Source of the DNA: Roseovarius sp. THAF9 | GTDB taxonomy: Bacteria; Pseudomonadota; Alphaproteobacteria; Rhodobacterales; Rhodobacteraceae | Assembly (NCBI RefSeq): GCF_009363715.1 | Contig: NZ_CP045404.1 | Location: forward strand, 3,006,001 to 3,070,000 | Direction: 5' to 3' | Length of the DNA: 64,000 nt | Part shown: one piece after another, positions 45,098 through 54,823 of the stretch | Layout: every line of letters starts with the position of its first letter | How positions within the stretch are numbered: position 1 is the stretch's first letter | Program-made: the position numbers and the translations under genes | The notes under the pieces: model-generated | Seen by the model: only the letters and a program-made list of their open reading frames with translations | Database searches by the model: none | What the model was told of the DNA's origin: nothing

Positions 45098-46152
45098 CCC
45101 TGCTCCTGCGCCCGCTTCTGCGCCGCCGCTTCCTCAAAATCCGAAAGCGCCATTTCCTCGACCAGCGTCTCGAACGGCGTCTCCGGCGTCCAGCCAAGCT
45201 GTTGCCGTGCCTTGCTGGCATCGCCCAGCAGCGTCTCCACCTCGGCGGGACGGAAATAGGCCGGATCGACCCGCACGATCACGCGGCCGGTCTCGTCACG
45301 ACCCACCTCATCCACACCTTCGCCTTCGAAAGTCACGCTCATGCCAAGCACGTCGGCCGCGCGTTTTACGAACTCGCGCACTGAATACTGCTGTCCCGTG
45401 GCGATCACATAATCCTCGGGTTTGTCCTGTTGCAACATCAGATGCATCATCTTGACGTAATCGCGCGCATGACCCCAGTCGCGCAGCGCATCCATATTGC
45501 CAAGGCGCAGGTCCTCTTGCGTACCCAGCTTGATCCGCGCCAGCGCCCGCGTGATCTTGCGCGTCACGAAGGTCTCGCCGCGAATGGGGCTCTCGTGGTT
45601 GAACAGGATGCCGTTGCAGGCATAGATGTCATAGGCCTCACGATAATTCACCGTGATCCAGTAGGCATAGAGCTTGGCCACCGCATAAGGGCTGCGCGGG
45701 TAGAACGGCGTCGTCTCGCGCTGCGGGGTCTCCTGCACCAGACCGTAAAGCTCGGAGGTCGAGGCCTGATAGAACCGCGTCTTGTCGCCCAGGCCCAGGA
45801 ACCGGATCGCTTCCAGCAGGCGCAGCGCGCCCATCGCGTCGGAGTTCGCCGTGTATTCCGGCTCTTCAAAACTCACCGCCACGTGGCTTTGCGCAGCAAG
45901 GTTATAAACCTCGTCCGGCCGCACCGCTTGAAGGATCCGGGTCAGGGACGAGCTGTCGGTCATATCCCCGTGATGCAGCTGGAACTGGCCTGTCCGTCCC
46001 GGCTCGCCCTCGAACAGGTGGTCGATCCGCGCCGTGTTGAACAACGACGTGCGCCGCTTGATGCCGTGCACCTCGTAGCCTTGGGCCAGCAGATGCTCCG
46101 ACAGGTACGCCCCGTCCTGTCCCGTCACGCCTGTGATAAGTGCTTTCTTCAT
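45094..46152 (-). CDS. gmd: GDP-mannose 4,6-dehydratase
   Basis: Makes GDP-4-keto-6-deoxy-D-mannose from GDP-mannose, entry to fucose, colitose, rhamnose or perosamine pathways. The 352-aa protein shows [52 protein letters not shown], the Y-x3-K site in [12 protein letters not shown], and [19 protein letters not shown]. First gene of the three-gene unit. The upstream region has GGGGGCAAGG as a possible RBS. Confidence 0.95.
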   Translation of the reverse strand: MKKALITGVTGQDGAYLSEHLLAQGYEVHGIKRRTSLFNTARIDHLFEGEPGRTGQFQLHHGDMTDSSSLTRILQAVRPDEVYNLAAQSHVAVSFEEPEYTANSDAMGALRLLEAIRFLGLGDKTRFYQASTSELYGLVQETPQRETTPFYPRSPYAVAKLYAYWITVNYREAYDIYACNGILFNHESPIRGETFVTRKITRALARIKLGTQEDLRLGNMDALRDWGHARDYVKMMHLMLQQDKPEDYVIATGQQYSVREFVKRAADVLGMSVTFEGEGVDEVGRDETGRVIVRVDPAYFRPAEVETLLGDASKARQQLGWTPETPFETLVEEMALSDFEEAAAQKRAQEQG

Positions 46153-46263
46153 GGGCCTTGCCCCCGCAATCCTGTCTCTCGCATGTCCGTAATGCCTCGC
46201 GCGGAAAATGAACAGGCCCTATGCCGCCGGGCGCGTCTGGAACTGCGCGGATAATGCTCTCGC

Positions 46264-47004
46264 TCAGATGCAGCGCCCGCCATCGACCTCCATGCAGACG
46301 CCCGTGATCATACTGGCCTCGTCGCTGCACAGGAAAGCCGCAGCGTTGCCCATGTCCTCAGGCGTGGAAAACCGCCCCAACGGGATCGTGCTCAGGAACT
46401 TGGCGCGCATCTCGGGCGTGTCCTCGCCCATGAAGGATTTCAAGAGGGGCGTTTCGCCCGCCACCGGGTTCAGCGCGTTCACCCTTATGCCCTCGGGTGC
46501 CAGTTCCACCGCCAGGGCCCGTGTCGCCGTAATCATCCACCCCTTGGAGGCGTTGTACCAGTTGAGCTTTGGTCGCGGGCTGACGCCGGCGGTGGAGGCG
46601 ACGTTCAGGAACACGCCCGATCCCCGCGCCTTCATTCCTGCCACGAAATTCTGCACCGAAAGGTAGACCGACTTGCAATTAACCGCGAAGACCCGGTCGA
46701 AATCCTCCTCGGCCACCTCTTCCGCCGGCGTCGGCAGATGGGTAACTCCGGCATTGTTCACCACGATATCCGGCAGGCCGAACGTCATCTCGGTGGCCAG
46801 CGTCAACGCCTTCATGCTCGCCGGATCCGCCACTTCCACCGGACAGGCCGCTGCGCCCAGTTCCTCGGCCAAGGCCATTGCGCCCGGGCCATTCAGGTCG
46901 GCGATCATCACCTGCGCACCCTCGGCGATGAACTTGCGCACGATCCCTGCGCCAAAGCCGCTTGCCCCGCCGGTCACTACCGCGGTCTTTCCTTGCAATC
47001 GCAT
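46264..47004 (-). CDS. SDR-family oxidoreductase
   Basis: The 246-aa classical short-chain dehydrogenase has the cofactor loop TGGASGFGAGI, the NNAG motif (VVNNAGVTHLPTP), and the catalytic Y-x3-K in WYNASKGW. D37 of IADLNG favours NAD. It resembles the FabG/glucose-1-dehydrogenase group, but the substrate cannot be told. ATG 47004 follows GGGAGG; a longer frame with 48 further residues has no support. It lies behind a gap of 111 bases from gmd. Confidence 0.85.
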   Translation of the reverse strand: MRLQGKTAVVTGGASGFGAGIVRKFIAEGAQVMIADLNGPGAMALAEELGAAACPVEVADPASMKALTLATEMTFGLPDIVVNNAGVTHLPTPAEEVAEEDFDRVFAVNCKSVYLSVQNFVAGMKARGSGVFLNVASTAGVSPRPKLNWYNASKGWMITATRALAVELAPEGIRVNALNPVAGETPLLKSFMGEDTPEMRAKFLSTIPLGRFSTPEDMGNAAAFLCSDEASMITGVCMEVDGGRCI

Positions 47005-47077
47005 CTGAAACCTCCCTTGCCGTCTTTTGGCGCATGGCACCTTGCCTTGGCCCTCGGCGCAAGCCCTATCTGACGGA

Positions 47078-48244
47078 TCACACCGGGCGCGGCACGCTCC
47101 AGCCCACGTCCCGGATCCCGGCCAGACGTGCGAAGCGCTCCAATTCACGCTCCAGCTTGGCCAGCCGCTGCGCGGTCCACTTGACCCGCGGTTCGGGCCA
47201 GAAGCCCGTCACCCGCATCCAGCCCGCCGCCCGGTCGGCTTTCAGTTCCAGCCGCCCGACAAACCGATCGCCCTCCAGCAGCGGGTAAACGTAGTATCCC
47301 CAGATCCTTTGATCTTTCGGCACGAACATCTCGTTGCGGTAGGCAAACCCGAACAGCCGCTCCAGCCGCACGCGGTCGCGGATCGCCGGATCGAACGGGT
47401 TGAGCAGACGCAGATGCGACGAGACGCCCTGCGCTGCCGCCAGTCGGGCTTCGATATCGGCCACGCCCCAGGCTTGCCGCCATGTCCCATCCGCGCCTTC
47501 CACTTCCAGCGGCACCAACGCGCGACGCTCGGACCAGGCTTTTGCCTCAGGGGCGGTCATCGCATCCCAGAACCGCTGCACTTCGCCCACCGTGGCAATA
47601 CCCAGGCGGTCGAGCGCGGCATCACACAGCCAGTCCGCCCCCACCTCCTCGCCCGGGCAGCGCCGCAGATCCGCAGGGAACACGCGCTCGCCAAGATCAT
47701 AGAACTTCACGAAATTCTCGCGGTGGCAGGTCGCCAAGTCGCCGGCATACCACATCTGGTCCAGCGCCTTCTTGTGCGGCGGGCGTGCCCACATTTCCCG
47801 GCTCTCCGCCTTGGTGTCGAACGCGTGGGTCGACAACGGCCCCTCCTGCGCGATGCGCTCACGGATCCGTTGCACCTGGTCCTGCCCCAGCCCCGAACGG
47901 TACCAATCGGACCGCGACACTTTCGCGCCCAGCCGCCGGAACTGACGCTGCCAATAGGGCAACACTTCCATCGGGATCAGCGAGGCGTCATGCGTAAAAT
48001 GTTCGAACAACTGCCGGTTTTTCAGAAGCGGCCACAATTGCCGTTCGTGATAGTTCCGGTTGCGGCTCCACAGGATGTGGTGATGGGCGCGGGTGACGTT
48101 GCGGATCGTGTCGATCTGTACGAAGCCCAAACGCCGGATGATGCCCATCACGTCCACCGGCCCGCCGGGCGCATCGGCCAACCCGTTGGCATGCAGCCAA
48201 AGCCGCCTTGCCGCCCGGTTGCCGATCCGCAGCGCCGCGGTCAT
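47078..48244 (-). CDS. YcaQ/AlkX-family DNA glycosylase (winged-helix)
   Basis: The 388-aa protein belongs to the HTH_42 superfamily, which includes the interstrand-crosslink glycosylases AlkZ and YcaQ (AlkX). The catalytic motif region reads GFVQIDTIRNVTRAHH, that is Q-x-D rather than Q-x-Q, which points to the YcaQ subgroup. NPFDPAIRDRVRLERLFGF and FVGRLELKADR are other conserved parts. The ATG at 48244 overlaps the upstream stop (ATGA). Confidence 0.82.
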   Translation of the reverse strand: MTAALRIGNRAARRLWLHANGLADAPGGPVDVMGIIRRLGFVQIDTIRNVTRAHHHILWSRNRNYHERQLWPLLKNRQLFEHFTHDASLIPMEVLPYWQRQFRRLGAKVSRSDWYRSGLGQDQVQRIRERIAQEGPLSTHAFDTKAESREMWARPPHKKALDQMWYAGDLATCHRENFVKFYDLGERVFPADLRRCPGEEVGADWLCDAALDRLGIATVGEVQRFWDAMTAPEAKAWSERRALVPLEVEGADGTWRQAWGVADIEARLAAAQGVSSHLRLLNPFDPAIRDRVRLERLFGFAYRNEMFVPKDQRIWGYYVYPLLEGDRFVGRLELKADRAAGWMRVTGFWPEPRVKWTAQRLAKLERELERFARLAGIRDVGWSVPRPV

Positions 48245-49020
48245 GGCCGGCTCATATATACCAGCGTGTCGCGTAGGGCGCGGCCCTCGAACTGAAGAAC
48301 CGTGTTCATGAAAAGCCGCCCGATGGCGCAAGCTTCGGTGTTGCTGGCGTGGTCGAGATTCATCATCGCGACCATCAAGTCCCCGGCCCGGTCAGTGGCC
48401 TGGATACTGCGCGTCATGCTGGCCTGTATGCGCGCCTCGACCCGTTGCGTCGTCGCATCGCTCAACCTGACCGGCGCACGACGCGCCCCAACCCGGGCGG
48501 CTTTTGCCTGGATGCGGTAATACTCCTGCAACGCCTCGGTGTTCAGCCGTGCCGCCACGCGCGAGGTCAGTTCGGCAAACCTTGCAGGGCGCATCCGGTT
48601 GCTCACTGCCATACCGCATTGCCGGATCGTCAGCGTCTCCATGATCTTGCGCTCGACGGTGTAATAGAACTTCAAATCCCGCGTCGGCAGATGGCCCAAC
48701 CCCCGCTCGATCAGTGGCCACATCAACCCGTCCGAAACCCGCACGGCGGTCGGGTCCTCGAACGCCGCGATGACCTGGTCCGCAACATAGCCCGCGATCA
48801 CAGGATCACGGTAAAGCAGTTCCGCCTGCGCCACCGCCAGCTCGAGGTTCTCGCCGCTGAACCCCAGCAGGCGCAAATCCTCGCGGATCGGCGCGATATC
48901 GGGAAGTTGCCCCAACAGCCGGATCACCTCTTGCCGCTCGGACGCCGTGGCCCTTTCCTGGGCCATGGCAAGTCCTGTGCCGGCCAGGGTCAGCCAGGCG
49001 AGAACGGCAAGAAAGCGCAA
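48241..49020 (-). CDS. Hypothetical secreted protein
   Basis: From TTG 49020 (AGGAG at 7-base spacing) the 259-aa product has a signal peptide (MRFLAVLAWLTLAGTGLAMA-QE). The mature part is helical and basic, with ERQEVIRLLGQLPDIAPIREDLRLLG and two cysteines in RQCGMA and TEACAIG that could form a disulfide. I do not recognise a family. A longer frame reaching 49161 lacks an RBS. It is coupled to the YcaQ-like gene by overlap, which may be accidental. Confidence 0.65.
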   Translation of the reverse strand: MRFLAVLAWLTLAGTGLAMAQERATASERQEVIRLLGQLPDIAPIREDLRLLGFSGENLELAVAQAELLYRDPVIAGYVADQVIAAFEDPTAVRVSDGLMWPLIERGLGHLPTRDLKFYYTVERKIMETLTIRQCGMAVSNRMRPARFAELTSRVAARLNTEALQEYYRIQAKAARVGARRAPVRLSDATTQRVEARIQASMTRSIQATDRAGDLMVAMMNLDHASNTEACAIGRLFMNTVLQFEGRALRDTLVYMSRP

Positions 49021-49280
49021 GAGATGTCTCCTATCCGGGGCGGCAGGGCGTGATCGGCGCGTGCCGCCGTCACTTGCGCTCAACCTAAGGATTCTGCGAC
49101 GGTTTGAAAGCCCCTTCCGGACCCCGTACCTCGAATTGCCGCGCCAGTGCCGCGCAAGCACCCGAAGATATCGTCCAATACTCCCGGATATCAGGGCCTT
49201 GCCCCAGTGCGCTTCGATGCTGGATTCGCTGTCACTTACCTGTTAGGTCATCTCGCACGAAGCCATTGCCGGAGCGTCCC

Positions 49281-50108
49281 ATGAGCGCCACAGCCCGCAA
49301 ATCAGCCCACCTGCCCGACGATATCCGCGCCATGAAAGGCGGCACGCCCATCGTGTCGCTGACCGCTTATACGACACCGATGGCGCAGCTGATGGATGCC
49401 CATTGCGACTTCGTCCTCGTGGGCGACAGCGTCGGCATGGTCCTGCATGGCATGCAAAATACGCTCGCCGTGTCCATGGAAATGATGATCATGCACGGCC
49501 AGGCCGTGGCCCGGGGGCTCAAGTCCGCGATGCTGGTCGTGGACATGCCCTTCGGCTCCTACGAGGAAAGCCCGGCACAGGCCTTTCGCAATGCCGCGCG
49601 CATGATGGCCGAAACCGGCTGCGCTGCGGTCAAGCTCGAGGGCGGCGTGCACATGGCTGAAACCATCGCCTTTCTTGTGGCCCGCGGGGTGCCGGTCATG
49701 GCGCATATCGGGCTGACGCCGCAATCAATCAACACGCTGGGCGGCTACAAGGTTCAGGGCCGTGACGCCGGCGCGGGACAGGTCCTGCGCGATGCCCGCG
49801 CGGTCGCTGATGCCGGCGCCTTCTCGGTGGTCCTGGAAAAGCTGCCCGCAAGCCTCTCGGACGAGATCACCGAGGAAATACCGATTCCGACCATCGGCAT
49901 CGGCGCCTCGGCGGGGTGCGACGGCCAGATCCTGGTGCATTACGACATGCTGGGCCTCTTCACCGCTTTCAAGCCGAAATTCGTCAAGCGCTACGCCAAC
50001 TTGGGCGAGGATGCGGAAAAGGCCATCGCCGCCTATGCCGAAGAGGTCCGCGCCCGTGCTTTCCCGGCCGAAGAGCACATGTTCGCGGACAAGGCCCCCA
50101 AAAAATGA
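49281..50108 (+). CDS. panB: 3-methyl-2-oxobutanoate hydroxymethyltransferase
   Basis: Makes ketopantoate from alpha-ketoisovalerate and methylene-THF in pantothenate synthesis. The 275-aa protein shows metal-binding [35 protein letters not shown]-type [15 protein letters not shown] and [18 protein letters not shown] 49281 has GGAGC upstream. The 260-base gap before it has no gene and must contain the promoter. The stop overlaps panC as ATGA. Confidence 0.96.
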   Translation: MSATARKSAHLPDDIRAMKGGTPIVSLTAYTTPMAQLMDAHCDFVLVGDSVGMVLHGMQNTLAVSMEMMIMHGQAVARGLKSAMLVVDMPFGSYEESPAQAFRNAARMMAETGCAAVKLEGGVHMAETIAFLVARGVPVMAHIGLTPQSINTLGGYKVQGRDAGAGQVLRDARAVADAGAFSVVLEKLPASLSDEITEEIPIPTIGIGASAGCDGQILVHYDMLGLFTAFKPKFVKRYANLGEDAEKAIAAYAEEVRARAFPAEEHMFADKAPKK

Positions 50109-50947
50109 CGGCGCCGATCCTGCGGCAACTGGACGATCTTCGCGCCACCACCGCGCCATGGCTGCGGGCAGGGGCCCGTATCGGCGTGGTGCCAACGATG
50201 GGCGCACTACATGACGGGCACCTCTCGCTGGTGGCAGCGGCGAAAAAGACCTGCGACCACGTCATCGTGACGATCTTCGTGAATCCCAAGCAGTTCAACA
50301 ACCCCGAGGACCTGGCCAACTACCCCCGGACCGAGACCGACGACGCGAAGAAGCTCGCCCGCTTCGACATCGACGCGCTCTGGGTACCGGACGGCGACCA
50401 GGTTTACCCGGACGGTTTTGCGACCAGCGTGTCGGTCTCCGGGCTGACCGACGTGATGGACGGCGCCTATCGCCCGGGCCATTTCGACGGGGTCGCCACC
50501 GTGGTGACCAAGCTGTTCACCCAGACCTCCGCCACCGACGCATACTTTGGCGAGAAGGACTTTCAGCAACTCCTCGTGGTGCGCCGCCTCGCCGCCGACC
50601 TCGACCTTGGCGTGACCGTGCATGGCTGCCCCACGATCCGCGACATCGACGGGCTGGCGCTCAGTTCGCGCAACCTGCTGCTGTCGGACCGGGCCCGCAC
50701 CACGGCCCCCCGCCTGCACGAGGAAATGGAAGAAATCGCCGCGGGCCTCTCCCGCGGAGACGCGTTCGAACCGCTGCGCGAGGCTGCAACGGCCCGCCTG
50801 CTCAAGGCTGGCTTCACCAAGGTCGATTATCTCGACCTGCGTGCCCAATCCGACCTGCGCAGCGTCTCTGAGACCGCGCAGCCCGCGCGCCTGTTCGCCG
50901 CGGCGCATCTTGCCGGCGTGCGGCTCATCGACAATATCGCGGTCTGA
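50105..50947 (+). CDS. panC: Pantothenate synthetase
   Basis: ATP-dependent condensation of pantoate with beta-alanine. The 280-aa protein has the nucleotidyl-transferase motif [15 protein letters not shown] (HxGH), [39 protein letters not shown] and [11 protein letters not shown] (KMSKS-like region). Second gene of the panBC operon. Length is normal. Confidence 0.96.
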   Translation: MTAPILRQLDDLRATTAPWLRAGARIGVVPTMGALHDGHLSLVAAAKKTCDHVIVTIFVNPKQFNNPEDLANYPRTETDDAKKLARFDIDALWVPDGDQVYPDGFATSVSVSGLTDVMDGAYRPGHFDGVATVVTKLFTQTSATDAYFGEKDFQQLLVVRRLAADLDLGVTVHGCPTIRDIDGLALSSRNLLLSDRARTTAPRLHEEMEEIAAGLSRGDAFEPLREAATARLLKAGFTKVDYLDLRAQSDLRSVSETAQPARLFAAAHLAGVRLIDNIAV

Positions 50948-50985
50948 TACACCCTGCTGCCGACCCCGCCACGCGGCAAGCTTTG

Positions 50986-51333
50986 TCAGTACTCGTTGGG
51001 ATTTCCTTCCAGGATCGTGCCTGTGCCGTCGGCTGTGTCGCCGTTCATCCAGCTGACATTCTCTCCGTCCAGCGCGACGCTCCAGCAATTCTCGCCCTCA
51101 CCGTAGTCAAAGCACATCTGGTCGTCCGACACCCGCCATTCCCCGGTGTACTCGGCGCCCAGGATCGTTCCGTCGGTATCGTAGAACTCGGTATAGGCCG
51201 TCCCGTTCGACATGTCGCCCTGAACTGTATTCCCGGAGATCGCTGCCTTGATCTCTTCGCCCGACGCAAGTTCGCCCGCCGCCAGCGGTCCCGCTGCAAA
51301 TGCCGCCACCGCGGTAAAAACGAAATGTTTCAT
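50986..51333 (-). CDS. Small secreted hypothetical protein
   Basis: The 115-aa protein has a signal peptide (MKHFVFTAVAAFAAGPLAAG) and an acidic mature part of about 95 residues with two cysteines (DQMCFDYGEGENCWSV), probably a disulfide in the periplasm. The pattern GTILGAEYTGEWRVSDDQMCF suggests a small beta-barrel such as seen in DUF995-like proteins, but I am not sure of the family. AGGAGGACAC precedes the ATG. Convergent with panC. Confidence 0.7.
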   Translation of the reverse strand: MKHFVFTAVAAFAAGPLAAGELASGEEIKAAISGNTVQGDMSNGTAYTEFYDTDGTILGAEYTGEWRVSDDQMCFDYGEGENCWSVALDGENVSWMNGDTADGTGTILEGNPNEY

Positions 51334-51425
51334 GAGTGTCCTCCTGTTGGATCAACCCATCGAACTGCGCCGAACAGGCAGGAAATCAAGTGATCCTCTG
51401 GGATGGTGGGCGATAGGTGCAACGG

Positions 51426-51448
51426 GCGTGGGTTGTCACCCGCCCTAC
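51426..51448. repeat. Short GTAGGGTGGGT-type hairpin repeat, copy 2 (inverted)
   Basis: Read on the minus strand it matches copy 1 at 14604 in 21 of 23 positions, including GTAGGG and CAACCCACGC. Its GTAGGG supplies the TAG stop of the M20 peptidase gene, just as a GTAGGG sits at the mrpG stop. So this repeat family is placed at, or into, gene ends. Confidence 0.55.
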
Positions 51449-52731
51449 GCCTTTAACAACGCGTGCAACGCCAACGCCATGACTTGCGCGCTTTCCACCA
51501 TATCATCGATCCCGACATACTCGTCGGGCTTATGCGCCAGGTCCAGGATGCCCGGCCCATAGGCGATGCAGTTTTTCAGCCGCCCGATCCGGTCGATATG
51601 CTTCTGGTCATAGGTGCCGGGGCTGACCACGTATTGCGCTTCGCGTCCGAACACCGTTTCGACAGCATCCGACACCGCGCCCACGACCGGCGCATCCCGC
51701 TCGGTCATCGTCGGCTCGACACTGTGGATACCCTTGATCGTATAGTCGAACCCGGCCCGGCCTGCGCGCACCCGCTCCAGCACCTCGCGGACCTCCTGCT
51801 CGACCTCGCGAATATCCTCCTCGATCAGGAAACGCCGGTCGATCACCATCCGGCAGCGGTCGGGCACGCAGGGGCTGGGCAAGCCGGTATAATCCATGTC
51901 CTGCTCCGGCTCGCCGCCATGGATCGAATTGATGTTCAGTGTCGACTGCTTTGCCCCTTCCGGCACCACCGGCATGTCCGTGCGCTTCTGCGCCAATGCA
52001 GGGAACAGGCTTTTTTCCATCTCGGCCATGACAGCCCCCATGTGCCGCACCGCGCAATCACCAAGGAACGGCATCGAGCCATGGGCAATCTCGCCCAGCG
52101 TCTCGATCTCGGCCCACCACACGCCGCGATGCCCCAGACAGATACGGTCCTTGTTCAGCGGTTCGGGGATGATCACATGCTGCACCCGGTCGGGGCTGAA
52201 ATATCCCTTCTCGGCCAGGTAGGCGACGCCACCGAATCCGCCCGATTCCTCGTCGGCCGTGCCACTGATCTCGATGGCACCGGCATATTCGGGGCATATC
52301 GCGATGAAAGCCTCGGCGGCCACGATACTGGCCGCCAACCCGCCTTTCATGTCACAGGCACCCCGGCCATAGACCCGGCCGTCTTTCACCTCGCCGCCGA
52401 ACGGGTCGACCGTCCAGCCATGGCCCACCTCGACCACGTCGATATGGCTGTTGAAATGCACGCATTGTCCCGGGCCGCATCCCTCGCGCCGCGCCACGAT
52501 GTTCCAGCGCGGATGCCGGTCACTGTCGCCCACGGCACCCTCGGCCCGGATCAGTTCGGTGTGAAACCCGGATTTGAGCAACCGCCGGTCCAGCAGATCA
52601 CAGATCTCGCGGTAGAGTGCCCCGGGCGGGTTCAGCGTCGGGATGCGGATCAATTCCTGTGTCAGTGCCACCAGGTCGTCGCGCCGCGCCGTTACCTCGG
52701 CCAGCAATCTTGCGGTCAGGTCTGCGCTCAT
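51445..52731 (-). CDS. M20-family peptidase (ArgE/DapE/acetylornithine deacetylase group)
   Basis: Zinc-dependent amidohydrolase, cytosolic. The 428-aa protein has the metal-site motifs VHFNSHIDVVEVGHGW, GRGACDMKGGLAASIVA, SGTADEESGGFGG (catalytic glutamates) and PGTYDQKHI near the end. The group includes ArgE, DapE and hydantoin or carnosine hydrolases; no neighbouring gene shows which. ATG 52731 removes 51 unsupported residues of the longer frame. The RBS is poor (GGCAGGGGG directly before ATG). Confidence 0.85.
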   Translation of the reverse strand: MSADLTARLLAEVTARRDDLVALTQELIRIPTLNPPGALYREICDLLDRRLLKSGFHTELIRAEGAVGDSDRHPRWNIVARREGCGPGQCVHFNSHIDVVEVGHGWTVDPFGGEVKDGRVYGRGACDMKGGLAASIVAAEAFIAICPEYAGAIEISGTADEESGGFGGVAYLAEKGYFSPDRVQHVIIPEPLNKDRICLGHRGVWWAEIETLGEIAHGSMPFLGDCAVRHMGAVMAEMEKSLFPALAQKRTDMPVVPEGAKQSTLNINSIHGGEPEQDMDYTGLPSPCVPDRCRMVIDRRFLIEEDIREVEQEVREVLERVRAGRAGFDYTIKGIHSVEPTMTERDAPVVGAVSDAVETVFGREAQYVVSPGTYDQKHIDRIGRLKNCIAYGPGILDLAHKPDEYVGIDDMVESAQVMALALHALLKA

Positions 52732-52916
52732 CCCCCTGCCCCGCTGACCCGGGTCTCGACACCGTTTCTGCAAGTTGCAAATTTCGACGGGAACACATAG
52801 CCGCGCAGGTCTTCGACAAGCGATGTAATCGACAGTTTCCGCATCTTCCCCGCTCGCTCCGTTCGGACGCCCCCGCTTTGGCACAGCCTAGCAGCGCCAC
52901 CGCGAATTGAAAGCGC

Positions 52917-53579
52917 TCAGCCTACGCCCAGCAACCGCCTTACGATGGCAGGCAGATCGTCGAACGCGTCGAACCGCGCGTCATGAGGCAACTCCTCTGC
53001 CGAGGTTCTGCGATACCCTTGGGTGTATAGCGCGAAGGGCACCTCAGCCCGCGCAGCGGTTTCGGCATCGACTTCGCTGTCGCCGACGAACAACACACTA
53101 GCTGCCCCGAGGCGCGCTGTGACCTCGTGCAGCGGCGCAGGGTCGGGTTTGCGCACCGTCAGGGTATCGCCACCGACCACCACGCCGAAATACCGATCCA
53201 GTCCCAGATGCGTCAGCACCGCGGCGGTCGGCCCTTCCGGCTTGTTGGTGCAAACTGCCAGTTTCAGCCCCTCGGCCGCCAATGCGTCAAGGCAAGCCAC
53301 CACCCCTGGGTAGGGCCGCGTCAAATGAACCGCACCCTCGTAAAGCGCCAGAAAATCATCCAGAACCTCCGTTTGCAACCCCGTGTCCGCGGCCAACCCA
53401 CGCGCCGACAAGCAGCGTTCAACGAACACCGCCGCGCCGTGGCCCACGAAGTCGCGCGCCTCGGCCAGCGTGAAGGGCGCGATATCCCGACGCTCCAGCA
53501 CCGTGTTGGCGGCGGCATGAATGTCCGGTGCGCTGTCGATCAGCGTCCCGTCCAAGTCAAAGACGACTGCCTGCTTCAT
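52917..53579 (-). CDS. gph: Phosphoglycolate phosphatase-like HAD hydrolase
   Basis: The 220-aa HAD-superfamily protein has motif I VVFDLDGTLIDSAPD, motif II in AVCTNKPEG, and motif III/IV KPDPAPL with LFVGDSEVDAETAARA. The cap domain is the helical C1 type, as in Gph, which removes phosphate from 2-phosphoglycolate. Other small phosphate esters are possible. ATG 53579 is 22 bases after the DUF1330 stop, so the two are probably cotranscribed. Confidence 0.88.
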   Translation of the reverse strand: MKQAVVFDLDGTLIDSAPDIHAAANTVLERRDIAPFTLAEARDFVGHGAAVFVERCLSARGLAADTGLQTEVLDDFLALYEGAVHLTRPYPGVVACLDALAAEGLKLAVCTNKPEGPTAAVLTHLGLDRYFGVVVGGDTLTVRKPDPAPLHEVTARLGAASVLFVGDSEVDAETAARAEVPFALYTQGYRRTSAEELPHDARFDAFDDLPAIVRRLLGVG

Positions 53580-53601
53580 GCCTCTTGCACCTCCAACACC
53601 C

Positions 53602-54039
53602 TCAGCCCTCAACCATCGTCATGTCCCCGAACCCGGCGCCGGGAATACCCGGCCACATCCGGATCAGGCGCGAATCCGCGACTGCGGCCTGCCGATGCAG
53701 CACGGCCTTGCGATACATAGGGTCGCGCAACATGCCGACAAAGGCGGACACGCTGGGATACTCAGCGATAAAGGCAATGTCCCACGCCTGATCCGCCGGC
53801 CCGATCAGCATCAATTCCGGCTGGCCCGCCCAGACGATCCGCCCGCCCAACTCGCGCAGCACCGGCGCACTCTCGTGTCCATAGGTGGCATAGGCCTCGG
53901 CCCCCGTCGCCTGCGTCCCGTCGTCGTATTCCGCGACCTGCCGCAGTCTTATGAGGTTCAGCATATGCACCGGACCCGGCCTCTCCATCTCGCGGAATCG
54001 GGCGAAACGCTCTTTCGTGGGGTCAATATGGCCGGGCAT
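53602..54039 (-). CDS. DUF1330 domain-containing protein
   Basis: The 145-aa protein is of the dimeric alpha-beta barrel type: GPVHMLNLIRLR, AEAYATYGHESAPVLRELGGRIVWAG, WDIAFIAEYPSVSAFVGMLRDPMYRKAVLHRQAAVADSRLI. No function is established for the family. ATG 54039 has AGGAGAG upstream. First of two genes with gph. Confidence 0.85.
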   Translation of the reverse strand: MPGHIDPTKERFARFREMERPGPVHMLNLIRLRQVAEYDDGTQATGAEAYATYGHESAPVLRELGGRIVWAGQPELMLIGPADQAWDIAFIAEYPSVSAFVGMLRDPMYRKAVLHRQAAVADSRLIRMWPGIPGAGFGDMTMVEG

Positions 54040-54158
54040 CTGTGCTCTCCTGTCGTGCCGCCACCCTGCCCGGCGCGCGCCGGAAAGGAAAGCATGGTTG
54101 AACCCCGGCACCCTCTGGACCGACGCACATCCATCAACCTTTAAAAGGAGCAATCGTC

Positions 54159-54758
54159 ATGAAACGCCTTCTCACCCTGACATTCCTCGCGATTACCACC
54201 GCCATCCCCGCCGCTTTCGCCGAAGAGGGCACCATCGCCCTGGACGACCTGACGGACGACATCGTGCCCACCGTTGCCCGGCCCGGCGCCGACCGCGATT
54301 TCGACGGCAACGGTCCGATCATGACGCTGGGCACCGAACTGACCATCGGACGGAACGGGCGGGCCGTCTTCGCATCGGTAATCTTCTCTGCTCGCGAGGA
54401 CGGCGGCGACGGCACCGCCACCTCGATCCGCACCGCGCCTACCGAAGTCTGGCGCTGGCGACCCTCCGACGGGGCCCGCTTCGTCAGCCGTATCATCACC
54501 AACCCCACCGTTACCACGCGCCTGCGGTCCGTGCCCGGCTGCGCGCCCATCGGCTGTGCCACGATCGGCCCGGCCGAGGATGGCGGGCTTATCCTGACCC
54601 AGCGCAACCTGCCGGGGTATCTGAATGCGGTCACCTATCTCAGTGACACCATGGGCGACGACATTTCGACTGACCAGAATCCCCACGGCGACACATCAAT
54701 CCGCAACATCAGCTTCGACCCGATCGTGGTGGAATTCTCCAGCCAGCTCGGCGGCTGA
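54159..54758 (+). CDS. Secreted hypothetical protein
   Basis: The 199-aa protein has a signal peptide (MKRLLTLTFLAITTAIPAAFA-EE) and a beta-rich mature part with VARPGADRDFDGNGP, IFSAREDGGDGTAT and one cysteine pair (PGCAPIGCATIG). AAAAGGAG lies upstream of the ATG. No family is recognised; the repeated Asp/Gly turns suggest a small periplasmic beta-sandwich. Single gene, divergent from DUF1330. Confidence 0.7.
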   Translation: MKRLLTLTFLAITTAIPAAFAEEGTIALDDLTDDIVPTVARPGADRDFDGNGPIMTLGTELTIGRNGRAVFASVIFSAREDGGDGTATSIRTAPTEVWRWRPSDGARFVSRIITNPTVTTRLRSVPGCAPIGCATIGPAEDGGLILTQRNLPGYLNAVTYLSDTMGDDISTDQNPHGDTSIRNISFDPIVVEFSSQLGG

Positions 54759-54823
54759 CCGAAGCGCCCGGCCTCCTCTCGCTCGCCCCCCATTCAACAT
54801 CGGGCCGGGCGGGCGGAGCCAGT

